Below, in pieces: positions 8,396-16,448 of a stretch of 64,000 nt of DNA (the stretch's first letter is position 1; every line of letters starts with the position of its first letter). Position numbers and translations under genes: made by a program. The notes under the pieces are model-generated. The model worked only from the letters and a program-made list of their open reading frames with translations. It was not told the origin of the DNA and searched no databases. Source of the stretch: Streptomyces shenzhenensis (lineage in GTDB: Bacteria > Actinomycetota > Actinomycetes > Streptomycetales > Streptomycetaceae); the NCBI RefSeq assembly GCF_003688995.1, contig NZ_PENI01000038.1, forward strand, positions 1 through 64,000. The letters are read 5' to 3'.

Positions 8396-9540
8396 CCGAA
8401 CGCCTCCGTCAGGCCTCGGGCCACGATGACGCGCATGATCTCGTTGCTTCCTTCCAGGATCTGGTGGACCCGCAGGTCCCGGACGATCTTCTCGATGCCG
8501 TACTCGCTGAGGTAGCCGTAGCCGCCGTGCAGTTGCAGCGCCCGGTCGGCCACCGAGTAGCCGGTGTCGGTGGCGTACCTCTTCGCCATCGCGCACAGGT
8601 ACGGCGCCTGCGGGTCACCCCGGTCGAGGGCCTGGGCGGCCTGCTGGACCAGGGCCCGGGCGGCGGCGAGTTCGGTCGCCATGTCGGCGAGGCGGAAGCG
8701 CAGAGCCTGGGCGTCGAGGAGGCGTTGTCCGAACGCCTCCCGGTCGGCGAGGTGGGCGAGGCTGCGGTCGAGCGCGCTGCGGGCGCCACCCAGGGAGCAG
8801 GCGGCAATGCCGAGCCGGCCACCGTTGAGACCGTTCATGGCGATACGGAAGCCCTGTCCCTCGCGGCCGAGGAGCCGGTCAGCGGGCAGCCGGACGGCGT
8901 CCAGCACGACCTGCCGGGTGGGCTGGGCGTTCCAGCCCATCTTGCGTTCGTTCGGGCCGAAGGTGACGCCGCGGTCGTCCTTGTCGACGACGAACGCGGA
9001 GATCCCGTCGGAACCGGCGCCGCCGGTGCGGGCCATCACCACATACAGGTGAGAGGCGCCCGCGCCGGAGATGAACTGTTTGACGCCGGTGAGCACCCAG
9101 TGGTCGCCCTCGCGGACGGCGCGGGTGGTGAGGGCCGCCGCATCCGAACCTGCGCCCGGTTCGGTCAGGCAGTAGCTGGCCAGGTCCTCCATGGCGCACA
9201 GGCGGGGCAGCCACCGCTCGCGCTGGGCGTCGTCGCCGTACCGGTCCACCATCCAGGCGACCATGTTGTGGATGGAGAGATATCCGGCGATGGAGGGGCA
9301 GCCGGAGGCGAGGGCCTCGAAGACGAGAACGCCGTCGGCGCGGGTGAGGCCGGAGCCGCCGGACGCCTCACGGACATAGCTGCCGCCGAGGCCGAGCCCG
9401 GCGGCCTTGCGCAGGACGTCCACCGGGAAGTGCTTGTCCCGGTCCCAGTCCAGGGCGTGCGGAGCAAGGTGGTCCTGGGCGAAGTCGAGAGTGGTCTCCA
9501 CGAGGGCCTGCTGGTCCTCGCTGAGCAGAGTGAAGGTCAT
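8392..9540 (-). CDS. Acyl-CoA dehydrogenase, probably isobutyryl-CoA dehydrogenase
   Basis: 382 residues with all three acyl-CoA dehydrogenase domains. FAD-binding signature YCLTEPGAGSDAAAL, middle beta domain GVKQFISGAG, C-terminal ALQLHGGYGYLSEYGIEK and the catalytic glutamate in QILEGSNEIMR. The latter arrangement is typical of isobutyryl/short-branched-chain enzymes. It feeds the hydrolase and MmsB downstream. It follows the mmsA relic by 7 bp. Confidence 0.88.
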   Translation of the reverse strand: MTFTLLSEDQQALVETTLDFAQDHLAPHALDWDRDKHFPVDVLRKAAGLGLGGSYVREASGGSGLTRADGVLVFEALASGCPSIAGYLSIHNMVAWMVDRYGDDAQRERWLPRLCAMEDLASYCLTEPGAGSDAAALTTRAVREGDHWVLTGVKQFISGAGASHLYVVMARTGGAGSDGISAFVVDKDDRGVTFGPNERKMGWNAQPTRQVVLDAVRLPADRLLGREGQGFRIAMNGLNGGRLGIAACSLGGARSALDRSLAHLADREAFGQRLLDAQALRFRLADMATELAAARALVQQAAQALDRGDPQAPYLCAMAKRYATDTGYSVADRALQLHGGYGYLSEYGIEKIVRDLRVHQILEGSNEIMRVIVARGLTEAFG

Positions 9541-9547
9541 CGTCCGC

Positions 9548-10175
9548 TCACCCCATCGTCGGGATCGTGAAGCTCGCGCCCTCCCGCAGGCCGGCGGGCC
9601 AGCGCGAAGTGACCGTCTTCGTACGGGTGTAGAAGCGGATCGAGTCGGGACCGTGCTGGTTGAGGTCGGTCGCGACACCGTTGCCGTAGGCATGCTCGCC
9701 GGGCAGACGCAGGGCCTCCGCGTAGTCGGCGGCGCGGACGACCGACAGGGCCGGGCCGAAGATCTCCTCCTGGTAGATGCGCATCCCCGGGGTGACCCGG
9801 TCGAAGAGCGAGGCGCCGGCGAAGAACCCGTTCTCGTGGCCGAGGAGCGTGAAGTCCCGTCCGTCCAGGACGAGTTCGGCGCCCTCCACGACACAGGGTC
9901 CCGATGCGCTCCTTGAGGCGGGCGACAAGCGGGACGGCGACGGAGATCGCCATGCAGCGCTCCCCTGCCGAGCCGTACAGGGTGTCAACGGCCTCCCGGG
10001 CGATGAACTGGGTGATGCCGGCGACCACACCGAGGGGTGCGCGCAACGAGTCCTGGACCTCGCCGGTGTCGGGGTCGTACACATCGCCGTAGGCCCCCGA
10101 TGTTCCCGGGGTGTGCCTTCCGCCGATGAAGTGAGTCAGTTCGCGCACGGGGGCGCGGTCTTGGGTACGGACCAT
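9548..10175 (-). pseudogene. mmsA: Methylmalonate-semialdehyde dehydrogenase relic with multiple internal deletions and a frameshift
   Basis: A functional MmsA is about 500 residues; only about 210 codons remain. Blocks appear in correct order: N-terminus (ELTHFIGGRHTPGTSG), SLRAPLGVVAGIT, REAVDTL, the catalytic-cysteine block YGSAGERCMAISVAVP, LVARLKERIGTL, then in another frame VEGAELVLDGRDF...EEIFGPALSVV...YGNGVA, and DLNQHGPDSIRFYTRTKTV to the natural end. The frame change lies near 9891-9900. Each missing piece is a clean block, and retained blocks look well conserved. Most of the NAD-binding domain is gone, so it cannot work. Strain function would need a second mmsA elsewhere. Confidence 0.85.
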
Positions 10176-10419
10176 GGGTGCCTGCTCTCGTCAGGTGATC
10201 CGGATGGCGCGCCGGACCGGCACACGGAGACGCGGTGGCGTACGTACGCGTGCCTGAGCGGCGCGAGAACGCGGCTGGCGTGGCAGCCGTCAGGCGGTGA
10301 CGGCCGGAGGTCGGTGATCTGTCCGGTATCGAACGCGCCCTGGGACGGGTCTGCCGGAAGCGTGGATGCGCACCGGTGCCATGCGTGTCAGCTCCATCCT
10401 CGTGGACAACACGGAACAT
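10176..10419 (-). other. Leader between cobalamin riboswitch and mmsA relic
   Basis: About 240 bp with no convincing gene. A 35-codon reading frame (start at 10402, stop at 10290) has no recognisable relative and an arginine/proline-rich composition, so it is probably not coding. The segment ends in the mmsA ribosome-site region. No intrinsic terminator hairpin of note was seen, so the riboswitch may act on translation or on a lost gene. Confidence 0.4.
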
Positions 10420-10569
10420 CCCGCGGCCGGTATCCTGACTCCCGGATCAACGCGCGCCGTCCGCCTTCCCGACATCCAGCTCGTCAGTGGCGTCCTGCTC
10501 GACGGCACACTCCCCGGTCACAGTGGCGGGACCGTGCCGGAATCACACCGGCTTCCCTGCACCGCGGGC
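10420..10569 (-). ncRNA. Cobalamin riboswitch
   Basis: Read on the minus strand, the canonical B12-aptamer elements occur in order: CCCGCGGTGCAGGGAAGCC, GGTGTGATTCCGGC, GGTCCCGCCACTGT, then GCCACTGA, GGGAAGGC, and a B12-box-like 3' end AGTCAGGATACCGGCC. The closing CCGCGGG pairs with the opening CCCGCGG as P1. Such elements normally repress B12 synthesis or cobalt uptake genes, or B12-replaceable enzymes. Here the next coding sequence on its strand is the mmsA relic, 245 bp away, so its natural target is unclear. Confidence 0.92.
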
Positions 10570-10724
10570 CTTGCTCACGACTATATGGTTGGACGTCCTA
10601 GCAAATCCAGCTCCCGATTGCGCCAGATGCCGTCGTGCCTGGTCAGCGGTGGTCGGCCGGGTCCGTTCGAGGTGTCGCGAAAGTGAGCGCCGAGCGGGCG
10701 CATCAACGGTCGTAGGGTCGCGGC

Positions 10725-11645
10725 ATGCGCATCGTCTCTCTGCTGCCCGCCGCAACCGACATCGTCGCCGAGCTCGGCCTGTCCGCGCGGCTCGTCGGCC
10801 GCACCCACGAGTGCGACTGGCCGCCGCGCGAGATCGCATCGGTACCGGTGGTGACCGGCGCCGACCTCGATCAGAACCGGCTGACCAGCCGGGAGATCTC
10901 GGACGCGGTGGGCGGCGCGGCTCACTCCGGGTCCTCGCTCTACGTCCTCGACACAGAGGCACTCGCGGCCCTGCACCCCGACGTGGTCCTCACCCAGGAC
11001 CTGTGCGAGGTGTGCGCCGTCTCCTCCGACAAGGTCAGCCGGACCGTACGACTGCTCGACGCGGACACCCGTGTCCTGAGCCTGGAGCCACGCACGCTCG
11101 ACGACGTACTCGACTGCCTGGTCACGGTGGGCGAACTGCTGGGTGTGCGGGAGCGGGCGCGGCGGCGCCGGGCCGAGTTGCAGGCCCGTCTCGAACGGGT
11201 TCGGGCCTCGGTCACCGGACGCGACCGCCCCCGAGTGCTGTCCATCGAGTGGCTCGATCCGCTGTGGCCGGCCGGACACTGGGTACCCGAGCAGGTCACC
11301 GCCGCCGGAGGTACACCGCTCCTGGCCTCGCCCGGCGAACACACGAAACCGATGGCGTGGGAGGCGGTACGCGCCGCACGACCGGACGCCATCCTGGTCA
11401 TGCCATGCGGCTTCCCACCCGAACGGACACTGCGCGAGTCGGAGCTGCTCACCGGGCTGCCGGGCTGGCAGGACCTGCCGGCCGTGCGGGCCGGACGCGT
11501 CTGGGTGCTGGACGGCCCGGCCTACTTCAACCGCCCCGGTCCCCGGGTGGTGCGTGGGGCGGAGCTGCTGGCCCAGGTCCTGCACGGGGTGCCGGCCGGG
11601 GAACCGGCGGCACCGGACGAGGCACGCCTTTTCTCCGCCGCGTAA
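10725..11645 (+). CDS. Cobalamin-binding protein (BtuF-like periplasmic-binding fold, no signal peptide)
   Basis: 306 residues with the helical-backbone binding-protein fold: MRIVSLLPAATDIVAELG at the start, then GRTHECDWPPR, a DVVLTQDLCEVCAV segment and the C-terminal LPAVRAGRVWVLDGPAYFNRPGPRVV. No signal peptide or lipobox, as in the cytoplasmic-looking actinobacterial members. Relatives are annotated as cobalamin-binding proteins. It is divergent from the B12 riboswitch, which supports a corrinoid link. Its true role (scavenging, repair or storage) cannot be read from sequence. Confidence 0.8.
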   Translation: MRIVSLLPAATDIVAELGLSARLVGRTHECDWPPREIASVPVVTGADLDQNRLTSREISDAVGGAAHSGSSLYVLDTEALAALHPDVVLTQDLCEVCAVSSDKVSRTVRLLDADTRVLSLEPRTLDDVLDCLVTVGELLGVRERARRRRAELQARLERVRASVTGRDRPRVLSIEWLDPLWPAGHWVPEQVTAAGGTPLLASPGEHTKPMAWEAVRAARPDAILVMPCGFPPERTLRESELLTGLPGWQDLPAVRAGRVWVLDGPAYFNRPGPRVVRGAELLAQVLHGVPAGEPAAPDEARLFSAA

Positions 11646-11698
11646 GCACTACGCGTCTCGCAGAAGGCGGTCCACGTGAAGGCGCCCTTGTCCCGTGC

Positions 11699-13612
11699 TC
11701 AGGAACCGCCGAGCCGGATCGCCTTGATGAGCAGCAGCAGGGCGCTGAAGATCAGATAGCCGCGCAGCGCCATCATGCCCAGCCGGGTGCCGGCGGACCA
11801 GCGCACCGGGTGCAGGAGTGCCAGGGGCGGCATGCGCCAGGCCAGCTTCTCGGCCTGCGACATCACCGGGACCGGCCGCGCGGGCATGCGCCGTCGGCCG
11901 GCCCGGAGGGTGACAGCGGCCGCGATCAGGCCGGTGACCAGTGCACCCGCCGTCCAGATCGTGAGCCGGGTGACGTTGACCGCCGGGAAGAGCGTGGTCA
12001 CCATCAGCGTGCCGGAGAGCGTCAGCAGGACGGCGATGATGACAGTGGCGACCACGTTCAGCCAGCGCGGGTTGACCCAGGGGCCGAGCACTTCGGTGTC
12101 GTTGCACAGCAGGAGCAGGAACGCACTGGCGGAGGGCAGCAGCAACCCGGCCAGGGCCTGCACGGCCAGGGTGATCAGACCGAGCGGCGCGCCCGGAATG
12201 AGGACGATGCCCGCCGCGACCAGGACCAGCAGGCTGTAGGAGGCGTAGAACTGCTTGGCCTCGCCGAAGCTGCGGTGCAGGGAGTGACGCAGGTTGAAGA
12301 CATCACCGAAGGCGTAGCTGGTGGCCAGGGTGACGGCGGCCGCTCCGATGATGCTGGCGTCCAGCAGGACGATGGCGAACAGCACGCCGAGCAGCGGGTC
12401 ATGACGGCCGAGGGCATCGGCGACTCCGCCGGCATCGGTGAACCGTCCGTGGGCGATGCTGCCCCGGGTCGCGAAGTCGGCGACCATGACCAATGCGGCG
12501 GCGCCCGCGACGACCACGAGGGAGCCGATCACCGTGTCGGCGCGCTCATAGCCGATGAAGCGGGGGGTGATGCGTTTGTCGATCACGTTGGACTGCTGGA
12601 AGAACAGCTGCCATGGGGCGACGGTGGTGCCGACGATCGCGATGATCAGCAGTACCGCTTCGCTGGTGACGCCGCCCTGGATGCCGGGTACCACGAAGTC
12701 GTGCGCCGCCCGGCCCCACTGCGGCTGGGACATGAGGGTCAGCGGGATCAGCAGCAGGCTGGCGCCGATGAAGGCGAACATGGCGCGCTCCCAGCGGCGG
12801 AAGGAACCGCTGGCGGCCACGGCGATCAGGATGACGGCGGCTACCGGGACCACGACGTACCGCGAGACGCCGAGGTATTCGGAGGCCAGGGAGACGCCGA
12901 TGAACTCGGTCACGATGGTGAGGAAGTTGAGGAGGAAGAGGTCACCGACGCTGAACCAGCCCCAGAAGCGGCCGAACCGCTCGGTGATCAGGCGCGCATG
13001 GCCGACACCGGTGACGGCGCCCAGCCGTACGACCATCTCCTGGTTGACGATCAGGACGGGGATGAGCAGGAGCAGCACCCACAACAGTGAGTAGCCGTGG
13101 TTCTGGCCCGCTTGTGCATAGGTGGCGATGCCGCCCGCGTCGTTGTCGCCGACCATCACGATGATGCCCGGGCCGACGATGGCCAGCAGGGTCAGCAGGC
13201 GGGCCCTGAAGCCGGGGCGTTCCTCGATGCGGGCGTGGGGGACGTGGCCGAAGGCCCCCTGGATCTCGCTGAGGCGGGCCTCGGCGAGCACGGGACCGGG
13301 CCGTGCGGGGCGGGGTCGCGGGGCGGGGTGGGGGGTGCCCCTCTTCGCGGGCGGTTCAGCGGGACGCTGCGGTGGCCCCGGCGTACGCTCCGGACGCTGC
13401 CGCCCCGGTGGCTCCGAGGTTCGCTTCTGCGCGGCCGGTCCGGGAGGCCGCTGCTGCTCCGCCGGGCGGGGCTCTGCCGGTCCGGTGGGGCTCTCCGCGT
13501 GGCCCGCGGGCTGGGGATGCCCGGGCTCCTGACGGGCCGGGGGTTCCCGGCGGGGCGGCTGCGGGGGCTCGGGGCGGCCCGCTCCTCGGGTCGGCCGGTC
13601 GTCTTCGGTCAT
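11699..13612 (-). CDS. NRAMP-family divalent metal transporter with proline-rich N-terminal extension
   Basis: 637 residues. Residues 1 to about 105 are a Pro/Arg/Glu-rich disordered tail; the remainder is an integral membrane domain with about 11 hydrophobic segments. The canonical NRAMP TM1 motif DPGN is replaced by GDNDAGG and the TM6 MPHN-like motif by APWQLFFQQSN. This is seen in a divergent actinobacterial NRAMP clade, so Mn2+ or Fe2+ transport should not be assumed. The ATG overlaps the stop of the MgtE-N/CBS gene (ATGA), so the two are made together. Confidence 0.85.
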   Translation of the reverse strand: MTEDDRPTRGAGRPEPPQPPRREPPARQEPGHPQPAGHAESPTGPAEPRPAEQQRPPGPAAQKRTSEPPGRQRPERTPGPPQRPAEPPAKRGTPHPAPRPRPARPGPVLAEARLSEIQGAFGHVPHARIEERPGFRARLLTLLAIVGPGIIVMVGDNDAGGIATYAQAGQNHGYSLLWVLLLLIPVLIVNQEMVVRLGAVTGVGHARLITERFGRFWGWFSVGDLFLLNFLTIVTEFIGVSLASEYLGVSRYVVVPVAAVILIAVAASGSFRRWERAMFAFIGASLLLIPLTLMSQPQWGRAAHDFVVPGIQGGVTSEAVLLIIAIVGTTVAPWQLFFQQSNVIDKRITPRFIGYERADTVIGSLVVVAGAAALVMVADFATRGSIAHGRFTDAGGVADALGRHDPLLGVLFAIVLLDASIIGAAAVTLATSYAFGDVFNLRHSLHRSFGEAKQFYASYSLLVLVAAGIVLIPGAPLGLITLAVQALAGLLLPSASAFLLLLCNDTEVLGPWVNPRWLNVVATVIIAVLLTLSGTLMVTTLFPAVNVTRLTIWTAGALVTGLIAAAVTLRAGRRRMPARPVPVMSQAEKLAWRMPPLALLHPVRWSAGTRLGMMALRGYLIFSALLLLIKAIRLGGS

Positions 13613-14907
13613 GATCCGGGCGGCCTGTCGTGCGGTGAGCCGCCAGGTCCGGGCTCTTCCACATGGTGGGCCGGGTGCGGTGCGGGCTCGCGTCGGCGCC
13701 AGTCCTCCGGGATGACCACGTCGAGCACGTCGTCGACCGTGATGACGCCCACGATGCGGTGCTCGTCGTCGACCACCGGCACGGTGAGCAGGTTGTAGTC
13801 GGTCATCAGCAGGGCGACGTCCTCGACGTCGGTGTCCGGACCGGCCCGGACCGGGTCGCGGTCCGCCACGTCGTCCAGCCGTGCCACCGGGTCGGCCTGC
13901 AGCAGTTCCACCAGGGTGACCACGCCGCGCAGCCGCTGTGCCTCTCCGACCAGGTACACGCTGGTCAGCGCCTCGGGCTGGAGGGCACGGGCCTCGCCCG
14001 CCGCCCGCAGCGCCGCCGCCACGGTGCTGCTGCCCGTCATGGTGAGAACGTCGAGCGCCATCAATCCACCCGCGCTGGAGGGGTTGAACCCCATCAGCGT
14101 CAGTACCTTGGTGCGCTGCCCGGCGGGGAGCGCGTCCAGTACGGGCTGGCGCCGACTCTGCGGGAGATCGTTGATGGCGTCCGCGGCGTCGTCGGCACGC
14201 ATCCGGGCGATCACCTGGGCGATCTCGGCGTCGCTGCGCTCGCGCAGCAGACGCGTCTGCGAGTCCGGCTCCAGCTCCTCGAACACATCCGCTTCGAGCT
14301 CCGGATCGGCGTGGACCGTCTGCAGGATCTCATGCGACTCCGTACGGTTGGCGTCCTCCAGCAGATCCGCGAGGTCGGCCGGCTTGAGCCGGCCGAGACG
14401 GGCGAACGGCCCGCGCACCCCGGCGGAGCGGGCGTGACCGATCAGCGGCTCGAAGGACTTCCAGTCACGCCAGTCGGGGTGTGCGGCACGGCCGCCGGGG
14501 AAGCCCCGAAGGCGGGGCGGCCGCCGCGTGTCCAGGCAGGTCAGCGCCCACCCGTCCGGCCGCCGCTCCAGCTCGATGTCGTACGCCCGGACCAGCTCGA
14601 CATCGGCCACATCGATGACCCGGTGGCCCAGCACGTCCGCCCGCAGCAGCACCTCTCTCGCGCGCCGCTCGAAGTGACGCAGGTCCACCCGCGGGCTGCT
14701 CAGAGTGATCTTCCCCTCGTCCAGATCGGCGACCTGCTCGGCGGGCACGAAGACCTCGCGCCCGCCCACCTTGGCGACCAGCCCGGTGACCAGCGGATAG
14801 TCCCGCCCCCGCAGCCGCACGATGACGTCGGAGAGCCTCCCCACCACCTCGCCGTCGCCCCCGACCAGCGGCCGGCGCAATAGCTGCGCAAGGTGTACGC
14901 GTGTCAC
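13609..14907 (-). CDS. PRC-barrel / MgtE-N / CBS-pair protein, partner of the NRAMP transporter
   Basis: 432 residues without membrane segments. An N-terminal PRC-barrel (about 8-75, VGRLSDVIVRL...VFVPAEQVADL) and a second PRC-like stretch precede an MgtE N domain (about 175-275, KPADLADLLEDANR...DDAADAINDLP) and two CBS motifs (about 290-410). In MgtE the N and CBS domains sense cytosolic Mg2+ and gate a channel domain, which is missing here. The transporter follows in the overlapping next gene, so this is probably a cytosolic metal sensor acting on it. GTG start; the site GAAGG is very close. Confidence 0.82.
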   Translation of the reverse strand: MTRVHLAQLLRRPLVGGDGEVVGRLSDVIVRLRGRDYPLVTGLVAKVGGREVFVPAEQVADLDEGKITLSSPRVDLRHFERRAREVLLRADVLGHRVIDVADVELVRAYDIELERRPDGWALTCLDTRRPPRLRGFPGGRAAHPDWRDWKSFEPLIGHARSAGVRGPFARLGRLKPADLADLLEDANRTESHEILQTVHADPELEADVFEELEPDSQTRLLRERSDAEIAQVIARMRADDAADAINDLPQSRRQPVLDALPAGQRTKVLTLMGFNPSSAGGLMALDVLTMTGSSTVAAALRAAGEARALQPEALTSVYLVGEAQRLRGVVTLVELLQADPVARLDDVADRDPVRAGPDTDVEDVALLMTDYNLLTVPVVDDEHRIVGVITVDDVLDVVIPEDWRRREPAPHPAHHVEEPGPGGSPHDRPPGS

Positions 14908-15043
14908 ACCTTCACGGTAGACATACCTTCACCAATCGGGACAGAAGGCCGCCATGGCGTGCCGCCGTGTCGGGAAAGCCCGGCAGATCCGCCACGCGCG
15001 GGCTCACGGACTACAGCGCTGGGAGGCTGACCGCATCCCACGC

Positions 15044-15748
15044 TCACCGTGCCGTGTCTCCGCTGGGTTCGAAGCGGTAGCCCATGCGGGGCTCGGTGAT
15101 CAGATAGCGCGGATGCGCCGGGTCGGGCTCGAGCTTGTGGCGCAGGCCCGAGATATTGATACGCAGATAGTTGGAGTGCTGGTCGTGGCCCGGTCCCCAG
15201 ATATTGCGCAGCAGTTGACGGCCGGTGAGCAATCGTCCGGGATTGCGCAACAGCGTGGCGAGCAGCTGCCATTCCTTGGGCGTGAGGTGGACGGTCTCGC
15301 CGCGTCCCGCCTCGCCCACCACGGTGCAGGCGGTCAGGTCGACGGCGTAGTCGCCGACAGTGACGGTCCGGGGTCCGCCGCCGCGGTCCGTACGACGCAG
15401 CACGGCACGCAACCGGGCCAGCAGCTCCTCCATGGCGAACGGCTTGGTCACGTAGTCGTCGGAGCCCGCGTCCAGGACCTCGGCGACATCGGCGGGTGCG
15501 GCATGCTCCGACAGCGCGATGAGCGGCATGGACGACCAGGACCGCAGACCGGTGATCAGGTCGATACCGTCGGCGTCCGGCAGGTCGACGTCGACGATCG
15601 CGCCGTCCGGCGGCTTGCTGGAGGCCAGGCGCAGGGCACTCCTTGCGTCGGGCGCGGTGGCGACGGCGTAGCCCTGCGCGGTGAGACTGACGTCCAGGGC
15701 GCGCAACAGCTGCGGCTCGTGGTCGACGACCAGCAGGTGACGCGTCAT
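15044..15748 (-). CDS. kdpE: KdpE-like OmpR-family response regulator, atypical receiver
   Basis: 234 residues: receiver domain (1-115) and winged-helix DNA-binding domain (about 135-230, LTPKEWQLLATLLRNPGRLLT...). The phospho-acceptor Asp53 (IVDVDLPD), Ser80 and Lys102 (TKPF) are present. The acidic pair usually written DDE reads Asp9-His10-Glu11, so one Mg2+-binding acid is lost. It follows kdpC by 43 bp, where a kdpD sensor kinase would be expected; none is in the window. Likely controls kdp, but by which input is unknown. Confidence 0.86.
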   Translation of the reverse strand: MTRHLLVVDHEPQLLRALDVSLTAQGYAVATAPDARSALRLASSKPPDGAIVDVDLPDADGIDLITGLRSWSSMPLIALSEHAAPADVAEVLDAGSDDYVTKPFAMEELLARLRAVLRRTDRGGGPRTVTVGDYAVDLTACTVVGEAGRGETVHLTPKEWQLLATLLRNPGRLLTGRQLLRNIWGPGHDQHSNYLRINISGLRHKLEPDPAHPRYLITEPRMGYRFEPSGDTAR

Positions 15749-15791
15749 CTCGGCACCACTCCTTGTGTGACGCATGGTGCGGGGGGCGTGT

Positions 15792-16427
15792 TCATCGTTG
15801 CTTCAACGCGGCCAGATCGTGGTCGAGCCGGACGACGTTGACGCTTTCCTGCCCCAGGAAACCCAGCGGACGGCCGCTGATGTGCTCGGCGACGAGCTTG
15901 CGGACCGTGGCCGGGTCCAGCCCACGGGACTTCGCCACCCGGTTCACCTGCTCGTAGGCGTACGCGGGTGAGATGTCCGGATCGAGACCGGAGCCGGAGG
16001 CGGTGACCGCGTCGGCGGGGACATTCCCCGGCCTGACCCCGTCGAACGCGGCCACGGCGGCGCGGCGCTGGGCGATTGTCTTGATCAGGATGGCGTTGTT
16101 GGGGCCCAGGTTGGAGGCGCCGGAGCTGGTGGGGTCGTAGCCGGTCCGTCCCGCCGCGGACGGGCGGGGCTGGAACCACTTGGGGTCGGGTGCCGGCGTG
16201 GTCTGGCCCTTGCGCAGCGGGAGGCTGAAGTTCTGGCCGATGCGGGCGGAGGCGACCGGACGCCCGTTGTCCTTGATCATGGCACCGTTGGCCTGGTACG
16301 GAAAGAGTCCCTGAGCGATGCCGGTGACGGCCAGCGGGTAGGCGATGCCGGTGATCACGGTGAACACCAGCAGCATGCGCAGCGCCGCCAGGTGGTGGCG
16401 GACCACGTGAGCGAGAGTGCCGAGCAC
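15792..16427 (-). CDS. kdpC: K+-transporting ATPase subunit C
   Basis: 211 residues with one N-terminal membrane helix (about 17-38: LLVFTVITGIAYPLAVTG) and an extracytoplasmic domain containing the family signatures GQNF, WFQPRPSAA and SGASNLGPNN, then DPDISPAYAYEQVNRVAKSRGL. It stabilises the KdpA-KdpB complex. It lies 21 bp behind kdpB in the kdpFABC operon. Confidence 0.95.
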   Translation of the reverse strand: MLGTLAHVVRHHLAALRMLLVFTVITGIAYPLAVTGIAQGLFPYQANGAMIKDNGRPVASARIGQNFSLPLRKGQTTPAPDPKWFQPRPSAAGRTGYDPTSSGASNLGPNNAILIKTIAQRRAAVAAFDGVRPGNVPADAVTASGSGLDPDISPAYAYEQVNRVAKSRGLDPATVRKLVAEHISGRPLGFLGQESVNVVRLDHDLAALKQR

Positions 16428-16448
16428 GGGGTTCTCCCTCCTTGTCGG

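Noticed and set aside
10290..10402. 35-codon frame between the B12 riboswitch and mmsA
   Set aside because: No resemblance to CbtB or any small B12-related protein and no ribosome site.
10487..13090. Long plus-strand open frame opposite the NRAMP gene
   Set aside because: Gly/Asp/Gln-rich shadow frame; the minus-strand protein has membrane helices and conserved motifs.
15749..15791. A hidden or degraded kdpD
   Set aside because: Only 43 bp lie between kdpC and kdpE, and the region beyond kdpE (14908-15043) has no histidine-kinase remnant.
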